Below, one piece after another: positions 17,226-25,189 of a stretch of 64,000 bases of DNA. Origin of the DNA: Streptomyces sp. NBC_00358 (lineage in GTDB: Bacteria > Actinomycetota > Actinomycetes > Streptomycetales > Streptomycetaceae). The stretch covers positions 2,666,001-2,730,000 of the forward strand of contig NZ_CP107976.1 in the NCBI RefSeq assembly GCF_036099295.1, in the 5' to 3' direction. Under the pieces are notes generated by a model. That model saw only the letters and a program-made list of their open reading frames with translations. It was not told the DNA's origin and searched no databases. Made by a program: the position numbers and the translations under genes. How positions within the stretch are numbered: the first letter of the stretch is position 1; each line of letters begins with the position of its first letter.

Positions 17226-17522
17226 TCAGTCGCAGTCGCGGCAGATCGGCTGACCGTTCTTCTCGCGGGCCAGCTGGCTGCGGTGGTGCACCAGGAAGCA
17301 GCTCATGCAAGTGAACTCGTCCTGCTGCTTGGGCAGCACCCGGACGGCCAGCTCTTCGTTCGAGAGGTCCGCACCGGGCAGCTCCAGGCCTTCTGCGGCC
17401 TCGAACTCATCTACGTCGACAGACGAAGTCGACTTGTCGTTCCGGCGAGCCTTCAGTTCTTCAAGGCTGTCCGAGTCGACGTCGTCGTCGGTCTTGCGCG
17501 GGGTGTCGTAATCCGTTGCCAT
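17226..17522 (-). CDS. DUF4193 small zinc-ribbon-like protein
   Basis: A 98-residue acidic protein (MATDYDTPRKTDDDVDSDSL) ending in a four-cysteine module: CMSCFLVHHRSQL followed by CRDC at the extreme C-terminus, spaced as a treble-clef/zinc ribbon. DUF4193 is found in essentially all actinomycetes; resemblance to RNA-polymerase-binding or ribosome-associated zinc proteins is speculative. The ATG at 17522 has a strong AGGGGGAG ribosome site nine bases upstream; the frame upstream of it is unlikely to be coding. It lies downstream of cutRS on the same strand after 395 bases, so it has its own promoter. Confidence 0.88.
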   Translation of the reverse strand: MATDYDTPRKTDDDVDSDSLEELKARRNDKSTSSVDVDEFEAAEGLELPGADLSNEELAVRVLPKQQDEFTCMSCFLVHHRSQLAREKNGQPICRDCD

Positions 17523-17917
17523 TTGTCGCTCTCCCCCTCTGGGTGTCTTCGGTGTCTCCAGCGCACGTAACGCGTGAGAGGCCGGACTTGTGCCCGACCC
17601 GAGGCGGAGATTTTGCCTCACATCAAGGTCTGTTACTCAATCGACACCCAACCGGACTCATCGAGAGTGATCGGCTTGGATGGCGATGCGGACCGTACAC
17701 GGTCCTGAGGCCGCACTTCAAAGGCGCCCCACCGTGTACTTCCCGTGATCAAGACCCCCGAAAACCCGGATTTTCCCGGCTTTCCGACAGCCTGCATGAT
17801 CACGGAGAGTAGATGGACCGAAAATCGCCCTTGTGATCGATCACACACGGGTCACCCGGGAGGGTGACTAGAAAATTCAGCGCAAAGCGAACATCGCCGC
17901 GTGTCGGCGACATGGTC
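17523..17917. other. 395-base regulatory gap upstream of DUF4193
   Basis: No gene is seen. The stretch is less GC-rich than its neighbours and contains three TGATCA-type motifs: CCGTGATCAAG near 17744, CATGATCACGG near 17797, and a perfect palindrome TGTGATCGATCACA at 17832-17845. The last resembles a Crp/Fnr-family half-site pair (GTGA..TCAC) but with a 4-base spacer. These may regulate DUF4193 or terminate cutS transcription; no stem-loop terminator is evident. Confidence 0.4.
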
Positions 17918-19150
17918 TCAGATGGGAAGGGTGACGCGCATCACGAGCCCACCCCCTTCACGAGGCTGAGCGACGATGTGACCGCCGTGCGCGCGGGCCA
18001 CCGACCGGGCGATGGACAGGCCGAGGCCCACACCCTTGTCACTGCCTGTGCGCTCCGTACGCAGCCGCCGGAAGGGCTCGAAAAGATTGTCGACCTCGTA
18101 CGCGGGAACCACCGGCCCCGTGTTCGACACTTCCAGGACCGCTCTGCCGTGCTCCGTACCGGTCGTGACCTCGACCCAGCCGTCCTTCGGCACGTTGTAC
18201 CGAACGGCGTTCTGGACGAGGTTCAGGGCGATCCGCTCCAGGAGCACGCCGTTGCCCTGGACAACCACCGGAGCGCGGTGCCCGCGGATCTCCACACCCT
18301 TGGCCTCGGCCTCCGCGTGCACCTGGTCGACGGCCTGCGTGGCGACCTCGGCGAGGTCCACCGGCTTGCGCTCGACGATCTGGTTGTCGCTGCGGGCGAG
18401 CAGCAGCAGGCCCTCGACGAGCTGTTCACTGCGCTCGTTCGTGGCGAGCAGCGTCTTGCCGAGCTGCTGCATCTCCGTCGGCACCCCGGGTCCCGAGAGG
18501 TGCACCTCCAGGAGCGTGCGATTGATCGCGAGCGGGGTGCGCAGCTCGTGCGAGGCGTTCCCGACGAACCGCTGTTGTGCCGTGAAGGCCCGCTGCAGCC
18601 GCTCCAGCATGTCGTCGAAGGTGTCCGCGAGCTCCTTCAGTTCGTCGTCCGGGCCGTCCAGCTCGATCCGCCGGGACAGGTCGGAGCCGGCCACCGCGCG
18701 CGCGGTGCGGGTGATGTGCCCGAGCGGGGACAGGACGCGGCCCGCCATCGCGTAACCGAACGCGAAGGCGATGACCGCGAGGCCCAGCAGGGCCAGCAGC
18801 GAGCGGCTGAGCAGGTCGTCCAAGGCGTGCTGGCGCTGCTGGTTCACGCAGTCGTAGATCGCCTTGTTGATCTCGTCCGACGAGGGACGCGGCGGAAGGT
18901 TGCAGGTGTTGCTGCCGACCTGACCCGAAATGATCTTGAAGGGGAGTTCGCTGCCGACGTTCAGCGCCTGCGCCGCGAGCAGGTAGATGATCGACAGCAG
19001 CATGATGCCGGCGATCAGGAACATGCCGCCGTACAGGAGCGTGAGCCGTATGCGGATCGTGGGGCGCAGCCAGGGGAACGGCGGCTCCGCCCTTCTGGGG
19101 TCCCAGGTGGGCTTCGGAGGCGCCGCGGGCGGCGCGGGTGCGGTGGCCAC
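17918..19150 (-). CDS. cutS: CutS sensor histidine kinase
   Basis: A 410-residue membrane kinase with a proline-rich cytoplasmic start, helix 1 at about 36-60, an extracytoplasmic loop of about 60 residues, helix 2 at about 116-136, HAMP, HisKA with phospho-acceptor histidine in NASHELRTPLAINRTLL, and HATPase with NLVQNAVRYN and KGVGLGLSIARSV. The sensor loop holds exactly two cysteines, C83 and C101. The equivalent pair is reported to report on extracellular disulphide formation in Streptomyces CutS, linking the system to secretion stress. cutR lies six bases upstream on the same strand, and the gene order with dut and hemH agrees with the S. coelicolor cutRS locus as I recall it. Identification as CutS rather than another EnvZ-class kinase rests on this context. 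Confidence 0.82.
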   Translation of the reverse strand: MATAPAPPAAPPKPTWDPRRAEPPFPWLRPTIRIRLTLLYGGMFLIAGIMLLSIIYLLAAQALNVGSELPFKIISGQVGSNTCNLPPRPSSDEINKAIYDCVNQQRQHALDDLLSRSLLALLGLAVIAFAFGYAMAGRVLSPLGHITRTARAVAGSDLSRRIELDGPDDELKELADTFDDMLERLQRAFTAQQRFVGNASHELRTPLAINRTLLEVHLSGPGVPTEMQQLGKTLLATNERSEQLVEGLLLLARSDNQIVERKPVDLAEVATQAVDQVHAEAEAKGVEIRGHRAPVVVQGNGVLLERIALNLVQNAVRYNVPKDGWVEVTTGTEHGRAVLEVSNTGPVVPAYEVDNLFEPFRRLRTERTGSDKGVGLGLSIARSVARAHGGHIVAQPREGGGLVMRVTLPI

Positions 19151-19156
19151 GGTGGA

Positions 19157-19810
19157 TCAGATCCTGTAGCCGGAGCCGGGCACGGTGACGATCACAGCGG
19201 GCTCGCCGAGCTTGCGGCGCAAGGTCATGACGGTCACCCGCACGACGTTGGTGAACGGGTCCGTGTTCTCGTCCCAGGCCTTCTCCAGGAGCTGCTCCGC
19301 GGACACGACGGCGCCCTCGCTGCGCAGCAGCACTTCCAGGACGGCGAACTCCTTGGGAGCGAGCTGGACCTCCTTGCCGTCGCGGAAGACCTCGCGCCGG
19401 TTGGGGTCGAGCTTGATCCCGGCCCGCTCCAGGACCGGCGGCAGCGGCACGCTCGTACGACGCCCGAGGGCACGCACGCGTGCGGTGAGCTCGCTGAACG
19501 CGAACGGCTTCGGGAGGTAGTCGTCGGCACCGATCTCCAGGCCCTCGACACGGTCGCTGACGTCGCCGGAAGCGGTCAGCATCAGCACGCGCGTGGGCAT
19601 GCCGAGCTCGACGATCTTGCGGCAGACGTCGTCGCCGTGCACGAGCGGGAGGTCGCGGTCGAGGACGACCACGTCGTAGTCGTTGACCCCGATGCGCTCC
19701 AGCGCGGCCGCCCCGTCGTACACGACGTCGACGGCCATGGCCTCCCGGCGCAGTCCGGTGGCCACCGCATCGGCGAGCAGCTGCTCGTCCTCGACGACGA
19801 GTACACGCAC
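19157..19810 (-). CDS. cutR: CutR response regulator
   Basis: An OmpR-family regulator. The GTG at 19810, with AGGAAGG upstream, gives MRVLVVEDEQLLADAVATGL and a product of 217 residues, the length of known CutR. The receiver contains the acidic pair EDE, the phospho-acceptor aspartate in VVLDRDLPLVHGDDV and the lysine in YLPKPFAFSELTAR. The DNA-binding domain contains LAPKEFAVLEVLLRS and the recognition helix TNVVRVTVMTLRRKLG. It precedes cutS by six bases. In S. coelicolor the pair affects secretion stress and antibiotic output; targets here are not visible. A 417-base region upstream carries a short palindrome but no certain CutR box. Confidence 0.85.
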   Translation of the reverse strand: MRVLVVEDEQLLADAVATGLRREAMAVDVVYDGAAALERIGVNDYDVVVLDRDLPLVHGDDVCRKIVELGMPTRVLMLTASGDVSDRVEGLEIGADDYLPKPFAFSELTARVRALGRRTSVPLPPVLERAGIKLDPNRREVFRDGKEVQLAPKEFAVLEVLLRSEGAVVSAEQLLEKAWDENTDPFTNVVRVTVMTLRRKLGEPAVIVTVPGSGYRI

Positions 19811-20227
19811 GTCGCTTGTCCTTCCTCTGTCCACCGGCGGGGCACGTCTGAGGGCACCACGCGGGCAGGGTCCGTCACGAATGAGAGCTCCATCCTGCCC
19901 GTTTCGGCCATAAACCGGCTGTAAGACGGGGGAGAGACGGCAGGGAAGCCCGTCCGGCGGACCGGGAATGCGGGATTTTCTCGCCGGGTTGAGGTTTCCA
20001 CGGAAGAGAGCGGGGGGAGGACGGCTTTACACCCCGCGATCACGCTCTGCATGTGGCAAGCCACATTGTGGTACGTCCAACCGCTTCCGCAGAGCGGGCG
20101 TGGGTGTCCGGCACCGTCGCCGCCCAGACCGGGCAGCGCTGGGCACCCCATCAGAGACGTGATCGCCCCTTCCCATCGGCACACCCCCGTGCCACCCGAC
20201 CCACGACCCAGGACGAGGGGGCGCAGC
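19811..20227. other. Divergent region between cutR and a 57-residue protein
   Basis: No gene is supported. The main element is a perfect inverted repeat ATGTGGC-AA-GCCACAT at 20051-20066, about 160 bases before the plus-strand small gene and 240 before cutR. It has the form of a dimeric regulator site. Plus-strand AGGGGG just before 20228 is the ribosome site of the small gene. Confidence 0.5.
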
Positions 20228-20401
20228 ATGGACGCATTCACCGCAGGACTTCTGCAGCGCATAAGGGCGACCGAGTCCGACCTGACGCGGGCTCGCGAAA
20301 CAGGCGACGACTTCCTCGCGGAGGTCGAGCAGGCCGAGCTGGACGACCTGCACCGCCTTGCCGCAGAGCACGGTGTGGAGGTCGGCGCCGCGCGCGTCTG
20401 A
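20228..20401 (+). CDS. 57-residue helical protein
   Basis: An ATG at 20228, seven bases after GAGGGGG, opens a 57-residue frame (MDAFTAGLLQRIRATESDLT). The sequence is acidic, lacks hydrophobic segments and has heptad-like leucines (LLQRI, DFLAEVEQAELDDLHRLAAEH), predicting a short coiled coil. A factor-independent terminator follows 14 bases later, so it is a complete monocistronic gene. I recall similar small proteins next to cutR in other Streptomyces, but no function is known. Confidence 0.72.
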   Translation: MDAFTAGLLQRIRATESDLTRARETGDDFLAEVEQAELDDLHRLAAEHGVEVGAARV

Positions 20402-20414
20402 TCAGTACGTACGA

Positions 20415-20459
20415 GAGCGGGGCCCCGGTGTCGATCCAGCACCGGGGTCCCGCTCCGTT
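20415..20459 (+). terminator. Intrinsic terminator after the 57-residue gene
   Basis: A 16-bp stem with one G-T mismatch (GAGCGGGGCCCCGGTG against CACCGGGGTCCCGCTC), a 9-base loop, and a CGTTTT tail. It also lies 19 bases past the end of the convergent inositol-phosphatase gene. Confidence 0.8.
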
Positions 20460-20477
20460 TTGCGCCTTTCCCGGCCG

Positions 20478-21293
20478 TCAGTCGTGCCAGGCCCCGAAGT
20501 CCTCCAGGAGCCGCTGGAGGGGCTCGAAGACCCCGGGGGAGGCAGCCACCGCGAGATCGCCCGCGGGGCGCTCTCCGGGGCGTCCACCGGTCACGGCGCC
20601 CGCTTCCCGGGCGATCAGGTCCCCCGCCGCGAGGTCCCAGGGGTGCAGGCCGCGTTCGTAGTAGCCGTCGAGCCGGCCGGCCGCGACGTCGCACAGGTCG
20701 ACCGCCGCCGAGCCGGAGCGCCGGATGTCGCGCACCAGCGGGATCAGCCGCTGGGCCACGTCGGCCTGGTGGGTCTTGACCTCGGTCACGTAGTTGAAGC
20801 CGGTCGAGACGAGGGCCTGGTCGAGCGGCGGCGAAGGTCGGCAGGCCAGCCGGCGTTCCCCCACCCAGGCGCCGGAGGCCCGGGCGCCCCGGCCGCGCAC
20901 CGCGTGGTAGGTCTCGCCGCGCATCGGTGCGGCCACGACGCCGACGACGGTCTCGCCGTCCTGTTCGGCCGCGATCGACACGGCCCAGGTCGGCAGCCCG
21001 TACAGGTAGTTGACCGTGCCGTCGAGCGGGTCGACGATCCAGCGGATGCCGCTGGTGCCCTCGGTGGCGGCGCCCTCCTCGCCCAGGAAGCCGTCCTGGG
21101 GGCGGTGTTCGGCGATCAGCGTGGTGATCAGCTTCTCGGCGGCGATGTCCATCTCGGTGACGACGTCGATCGGGCTGGACTTGGTGGCGGCGACCGCGAG
21201 GTCCGCCGGGCGGCCGTCGCGCAGCAGCGCTCCCGCGCGGCGGGCGGCCTCGTGCGCGAGCTGGAGGAGTTCGGTGTGCAGAGGCTCGGTCAC
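20478..21293 (-). CDS. Inositol monophosphatase-family phosphatase
   Basis: A 271-residue Mg2+-dependent phosphatase of the IMPase/FIG superfamily. The metal-binding signatures are present: the glutamate in FLGEEGA, IVDPLDGTVNYLYGLP (the DPxDGTxN motif) and, near the C-terminus, HPWDLAAGDLIAREAGA. It may dephosphorylate inositol-1-phosphate, for mycothiol and phosphatidylinositol supply, or another small phosphate; substrate cannot be read from sequence. The GTG at 21293 is preferred because GAGGAG lies five bases upstream; an in-frame ATG at 21305 that overlaps the hemH stop (ATGA) is the alternative. Either way it is coupled to hemH. Confidence 0.85.
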   Translation of the reverse strand: MTEPLHTELLQLAHEAARRAGALLRDGRPADLAVAATKSSPIDVVTEMDIAAEKLITTLIAEHRPQDGFLGEEGAATEGTSGIRWIVDPLDGTVNYLYGLPTWAVSIAAEQDGETVVGVVAAPMRGETYHAVRGRGARASGAWVGERRLACRPSPPLDQALVSTGFNYVTEVKTHQADVAQRLIPLVRDIRRSGSAAVDLCDVAAGRLDGYYERGLHPWDLAAGDLIAREAGAVTGGRPGERPAGDLAVAASPGVFEPLQRLLEDFGAWHD

Positions 21294-21301
21294 GGGGCTC
21301 C

Positions 21302-22429
21302 TCATGCGTAGGGACTGTCGGCGCCCGCGGCGGCGGACTTGGGCGTGCGGGCAGGACAGCAGCCCACCGGGCACAGGTCGTGGCTCGCGCCCAGCGCGCC
21401 CAGGGCACACCGTGTCACCCGTCGGCCGCTCTCGGCCGCGGCGCGCTCCAGCACCAGGTCACGGACCCCGGCGGCGAACCGGGGGTCGGAGCCCACCGTG
21501 GCCGAACGGCGCACCGGCAGCCCCAGCGCCTCCGCCTTCGCCCGTGCCTCGGTGTCCAGGTCGTACAGGACCTCCATGTGATCCGAGACGAACCCGATCG
21601 GCACCATCACCGACGCCGTCACCCCGGCCCCGTGCAGCGCCTCCAGGTGGTCGCAGATGTCCGGCTCCAGCCACGGAATGTGCGGTGCCCCGGAGCGCGA
21701 CTGGTAGACCAGTTCCCAGGGGTGGTCGATCCCGGTCTCCTCGCGCACCGCCTCCGCGATCAGCCGGGCCACGTCCAGATGCTGCCGGACGTACGCGCCA
21801 CCGTCGCCGTGCCCCTCGGCCGGGCCGGAGGTGTCCGCGGCGGCGACCGGGATCGAGTGCGTGGTGAACGCCAGGTGCGCGCCCGCCCGGACCTCCTCGG
21901 GCAGCTCGGCCAGGGACCTGAGGACGCCCTCGGTCATCGGCTCCACGAACCCGGGGTGGTTGAAGTAGTGCCGCAGCTTGTCGATCCTCGGCGGCTCCAG
22001 GCCCTCGGCCTCCAGGGTGGCCAGTGCCCCGGCGAGGTCCTCGCGGTACTGCCGGCAGCCCGAGTACGAGGCGTACGCGCTGGTGGCCAGCACCAGGATC
22101 CGGCGCCGCCCGTCCGCGACCATCTCGCGCAGGGTGTCGGTCAGGTACGGCGCCCAGTTCCGGTTGCCCCAGTAGACCGGCAGGTCCAGGGCGTGCTCGG
22201 CGAAGTCCGTGCGCAGTGCGTCGAGCAGGGCACGGTTCTGGTCGTTGATGGGGCTGATCCCGTCGAACAGGAAGTAGTGCTGCCCGACCTCCTTGAGCCG
22301 TTCCTTCGGGATACCCCTGCCCCGCGTCACGTTCTCCAGGAACGGGACCACTTCGTCCGGGCCCTCGGGGCCGCCGAACGAGAGCAGGAGCAGGGCGTCG
22401 TAGGGGTTGGCATCGAGCACTTCTGGCAT
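21302..22429 (-). CDS. cpfC: Coproporphyrin III ferrochelatase
   Basis: This enzyme inserts Fe2+ into a porphyrin late in haem synthesis; in actinobacteria the substrate is coproporphyrin III (CpfC, formerly HemH). It has 375 residues. The catalytic histidine is in [12 protein letters not shown], with the conserved glutamate further on ([16 protein letters not shown]). A cysteine-rich C-terminal segment ([18 protein letters not shown]) matches the [2Fe-2S] site of actinobacterial enzymes. The ATG at 22429 gives the family N-terminus ([19 protein letters not shown]); the longer frame is an artefact. An iron box lies 130 bases upstream in the region shared with a transporter, so iron control of haem synthesis is likely. 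It leads an operon with the inositol phosphatase. Confidence 0.93.
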   Translation of the reverse strand: MPEVLDANPYDALLLLSFGGPEGPDEVVPFLENVTRGRGIPKERLKEVGQHYFLFDGISPINDQNRALLDALRTDFAEHALDLPVYWGNRNWAPYLTDTLREMVADGRRRILVLATSAYASYSGCRQYREDLAGALATLEAEGLEPPRIDKLRHYFNHPGFVEPMTEGVLRSLAELPEEVRAGAHLAFTTHSIPVAAADTSGPAEGHGDGGAYVRQHLDVARLIAEAVREETGIDHPWELVYQSRSGAPHIPWLEPDICDHLEALHGAGVTASVMVPIGFVSDHMEVLYDLDTEARAKAEALGLPVRRSATVGSDPRFAAGVRDLVLERAAAESGRRVTRCALGALGASHDLCPVGCCPARTPKSAAAGADSPYA

Positions 22430-22559
22430 GTGTCCGATCCTGCCACCCGCCGCTGACAGGCGATGACCGGCGGGGTGGCGAAGGAGTCGGAGCCGGTGGG
22501 GCGCGCGGTCGGGCGCCCGGACCGGAGTCCGCAAGGGAGGCGGTGAGGAGGTGCGAAGG

Positions 22560-22578
22560 GTGCGTTAGGGTCACCTAA
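22560..22578. promoter_or_regulatory. Iron box (DmdR1/IdeR-type operator)
   Basis: GTGCGTTAGGGTCACCTAA matches the actinomycete iron-box consensus TTAGGTTAGGCTCACCTAA at 15 of 19 positions, with the core TTAGGnTCACCTAA complete. It lies in the divergent region, 130 bases from the ferrochelatase ATG and 93 bases before the transporter start, so iron-loaded repressor could control either gene. Confidence 0.65.
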
Positions 22579-22671
22579 CCAGTAAGCTGTATCGGCCAGC
22601 TTCACGCCTTACCGAAGTTCGGGCCGCCCACGGTGACGGGGAGGGGCCGAGCCGAGCCGACGGAGACCCCC

Positions 22672-23910
22672 GTGCCCAGCCCGTACCGCGCCCTGTTCGC
22701 CGCGCCCGGCTCCAAAGGCTTCTCCACCGCGGGCCTGCTCGGCAGGATGCCGCTGTCCATGATGGGGATCGGCATCGTCACGATGATCTCCCAGCTGACC
22801 GGGCGGTACGGCCTCGCCGGTGCCTTGTCGGCGACCATCGCGCTGGCGGCCGCGGCGGTGGGCCCCCAGGTCTCGCGCCTGGTGGACCGGCACGGTCAGC
22901 GGCGGATCCTGCGCCCGGTGACGCTCTTCGCCCTCACGGCGTCCGCGGGACTGCTGCTCGCCGCGCACTTCGAGTGGCCGGACTGGGTGCTGTTCGTGTG
23001 CGCGGCCGGCATCGGCTGCGTGCCGAGCATCGGCGCGATGATCCGGGCCCGCTGGGCGGCCCTCTACGGAGGCACCCCGCAACTGCACACCGCGTACTCC
23101 CTGGAGTCCGTGGTGGACGAGATCTGCTTCATCTTCGGGCCGATCATCTCCATCGGCCTGTCCACGGTGTGGTTCCCGGAGGCCGGGCCGCTGCTCGCCG
23201 CCTGTTTCCTGGCGGCCGGCGTCTTCTGGCTCACCTCGCAGCGCGCCACGGAGCCCGCGCCTCATCCGCGCGGCCAGCACGGCGGCGGCTCGGCCCTGCG
23301 TTCGGCCGGTCTCCAGGTCCTGGTGGCCACGTTCGTGGCGACCGGGACGATCTTCGGAGCCGTCGACGTGGTCACCGTGGCCTTCGCCGAGGAGCAGGGC
23401 CACAAGGGCGCCGCGAGCATCGTGCTGGCCCTCTACGCGGCGGGCTCCTGCCTCGCCGGGGCCGTCTTCGGACTGCTGCACTTCAAGGGGGCCGCCGAAG
23501 GAAGGTGGCTGCTGGGCATATGCGCGATGGCCGTGAGTATGATCCCCCTCCTACTGGTCGGAAACTTGCCGTTCCTGGCCGTGGCGCTGTTCGTTGCGGG
23601 CCTCTCCATCGCTCCCACGATGATCACGACGATGTCCCTCATCGAGCAGCACGTACCTCGCGCCAAACTGACCGAAGGCATGACCTGGGTGAGCACAGGA
23701 CTCGCGGTCGGGGTCGCGCTCGGTTCCTCCGTGGCCGGCTGGGTGATCGACTCCGCCGGCGCGAAGGCGGGGTACGGGGTTCCGGCGGTTTCCGGGGCCG
23801 TCGCGGTCGCGGTCGGTTTCCTCGGGTATCGCCGGCTCAGCAGGCCGGTTCCGCAGCGGGGAGGGTCTCATGAGCACCACAGTGAGCGGGAAGAGCGGCA
23901 CGTGGCGTAA
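22672..23910 (+). CDS. Major facilitator superfamily transporter
   Basis: A 412-residue, 12-helix MFS protein of the drug/exporter type, with a short GPQVSRLVDRHGQRRIL loop between helices 2 and 3 (the family's motif A position). The substrate is not known. GTG at 22672 has GGAG six bases upstream and gives the usual MPSPYRALFAAPGSKGF start; a GTG at 22633 is possible but lacks a ribosome site. An iron box lies upstream, so an iron- or porphyrin-related role is a fair inference. Its last 41 bases overlap the next gene in another frame. Confidence 0.82.
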   Translation: MPSPYRALFAAPGSKGFSTAGLLGRMPLSMMGIGIVTMISQLTGRYGLAGALSATIALAAAAVGPQVSRLVDRHGQRRILRPVTLFALTASAGLLLAAHFEWPDWVLFVCAAGIGCVPSIGAMIRARWAALYGGTPQLHTAYSLESVVDEICFIFGPIISIGLSTVWFPEAGPLLAACFLAAGVFWLTSQRATEPAPHPRGQHGGGSALRSAGLQVLVATFVATGTIFGAVDVVTVAFAEEQGHKGAASIVLALYAAGSCLAGAVFGLLHFKGAAEGRWLLGICAMAVSMIPLLLVGNLPFLAVALFVAGLSIAPTMITTMSLIEQHVPRAKLTEGMTWVSTGLAVGVALGSSVAGWVIDSAGAKAGYGVPAVSGAVAVAVGFLGYRRLSRPVPQRGGSHEHHSEREERHVA

Positions 23911-25189
23911 CTGGGCGGGGAACGTCACCGCCCGTCCCGTACGGGAGGTCACCCCTGCCTCGGTCGACGAACTCGCCGCCGCCGTACGCAGGGCGGCCGA
24001 GGACGGCCTGACGGTGAAGGCCGTCGGCACCGGACACTCCTTCACGGCAGCCGCGGCGACGGACGGCGTGTTGATCCGCCCTCAACTGTTGACCGGAATA
24101 CGCAGGATCGACCGTGCGGCCATGACCGTCACGGTCGAGGCCGGCACCCCGCTCAAGAGGCTCAACATGGCCCTCGCCCGCGAGGGCCTGTCGCTCACGA
24201 ACATGGGCGACATCATGGAGCAGACGGTTTCGGGGGCGACCAGCACCGGAACACACGGCACCGGGCGGGACTCGGCCTCGATCGCCGCGCAGATCAAGGG
24301 CCTCGAACTGGTGACGGCGGACGGCTCGGTGCTGTCCTGCTCCGAGAAGGAGAACCCCGAGGTCTTCGCCGCGGCCCGCATCGGGATCGGCGCCCTGGGA
24401 ATCGTCACCGCGATCACCTTCTCCGTGGAGCCCGTCTTCCTTCTCACGGCCCGCGAGGAGCCGATGACCTTCGACAAGGTCACCGCCGACTTCGAGGAAC
24501 TCTTCACCGAGAACGAGCACTTCGAGTTCTACTGGTTCCCGCACACCGGCAACTGCAACACCAAGCGCAACAACCGCAGCGCGGGCCCCGAGAACCCGGT
24601 GGGACCGATCCGCGGCTGGATCGAGGACGAGTTCCTCTCCAACGGCGCCTTCCAGGTGGCCAATCTGCTCGGCCGCGCCGTGCCCTCCGCCATTCCCTCG
24701 ATCGCCCGACTCTCCAGCCGCGCGCTGTCCGCACGGACCTACACCGACATCCCGTACAAGGTGTTCACCTCTCCGCGCCGCGTGCGGTTCGTGGAGATGG
24801 AGTACGCCGTACCGCGCGAGGCCCTCGTGGAGACGCTGCGCGAGCTGAAGTCGATGGTCGACAGTTCGACCCTGCGGGTCAGTTTCCCCGTGGAGGTCCG
24901 GACCGCGCCCGCCGACGACATCACCCTCTCCACGGCGTCCGGGCGGGACAGCGCGTACATCGCCGTCCATATGTTCAGAGGCACCCCCTATCAGGCGTAC
25001 TTCACCGCCGCCGAGCGGATCTTCACCGCGCACGAGGGACGGCCGCACTGGGGCAAGGTGAACACCCGCGACGCGGAGTACTTCTCGAAGGTCTATCCGC
25101 GCTTCGGCGAGTTCACCGCGCTGCGGGACCGGCTGGATCCGGACCGGCGCTTTGCGAACGACTACTTGCGGAGGGTTCTGGGGTCGTAG
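23870..25189 (+). CDS. FAD-linked sugar-lactone oxidase (ALO family)
   Basis: A 439-residue flavoprotein with a PCMH-type FAD domain (about residues 20-190) and the ALO (D-arabinono-1,4-lactone oxidase, PF04030) domain. The FAD-binding block is AVGTGHSFTAAAATDGVLI, followed by SGATSTGTHGTG. The C-terminus contains RPHWGKVNTRDAEYFSKVYP, the ALO signature histidine-tryptophan-glycine-lysine. It oxidises an aldonolactone using oxygen or another acceptor; the physiological substrate in Streptomyces is unclear. The ATG lies inside the MFS gene (41-base overlap), so translation is coupled. The 3' end overlaps a convergent gene by 77 bases. Confidence 0.85.
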   Translation: MSTTVSGKSGTWRNWAGNVTARPVREVTPASVDELAAAVRRAAEDGLTVKAVGTGHSFTAAAATDGVLIRPQLLTGIRRIDRAAMTVTVEAGTPLKRLNMALAREGLSLTNMGDIMEQTVSGATSTGTHGTGRDSASIAAQIKGLELVTADGSVLSCSEKENPEVFAAARIGIGALGIVTAITFSVEPVFLLTAREEPMTFDKVTADFEELFTENEHFEFYWFPHTGNCNTKRNNRSAGPENPVGPIRGWIEDEFLSNGAFQVANLLGRAVPSAIPSIARLSSRALSARTYTDIPYKVFTSPRRVRFVEMEYAVPREALVETLRELKSMVDSSTLRVSFPVEVRTAPADDITLSTASGRDSAYIAVHMFRGTPYQAYFTAAERIFTAHEGRPHWGKVNTRDAEYFSKVYPRFGEFTALRDRLDPDRRFANDYLRRVLGS

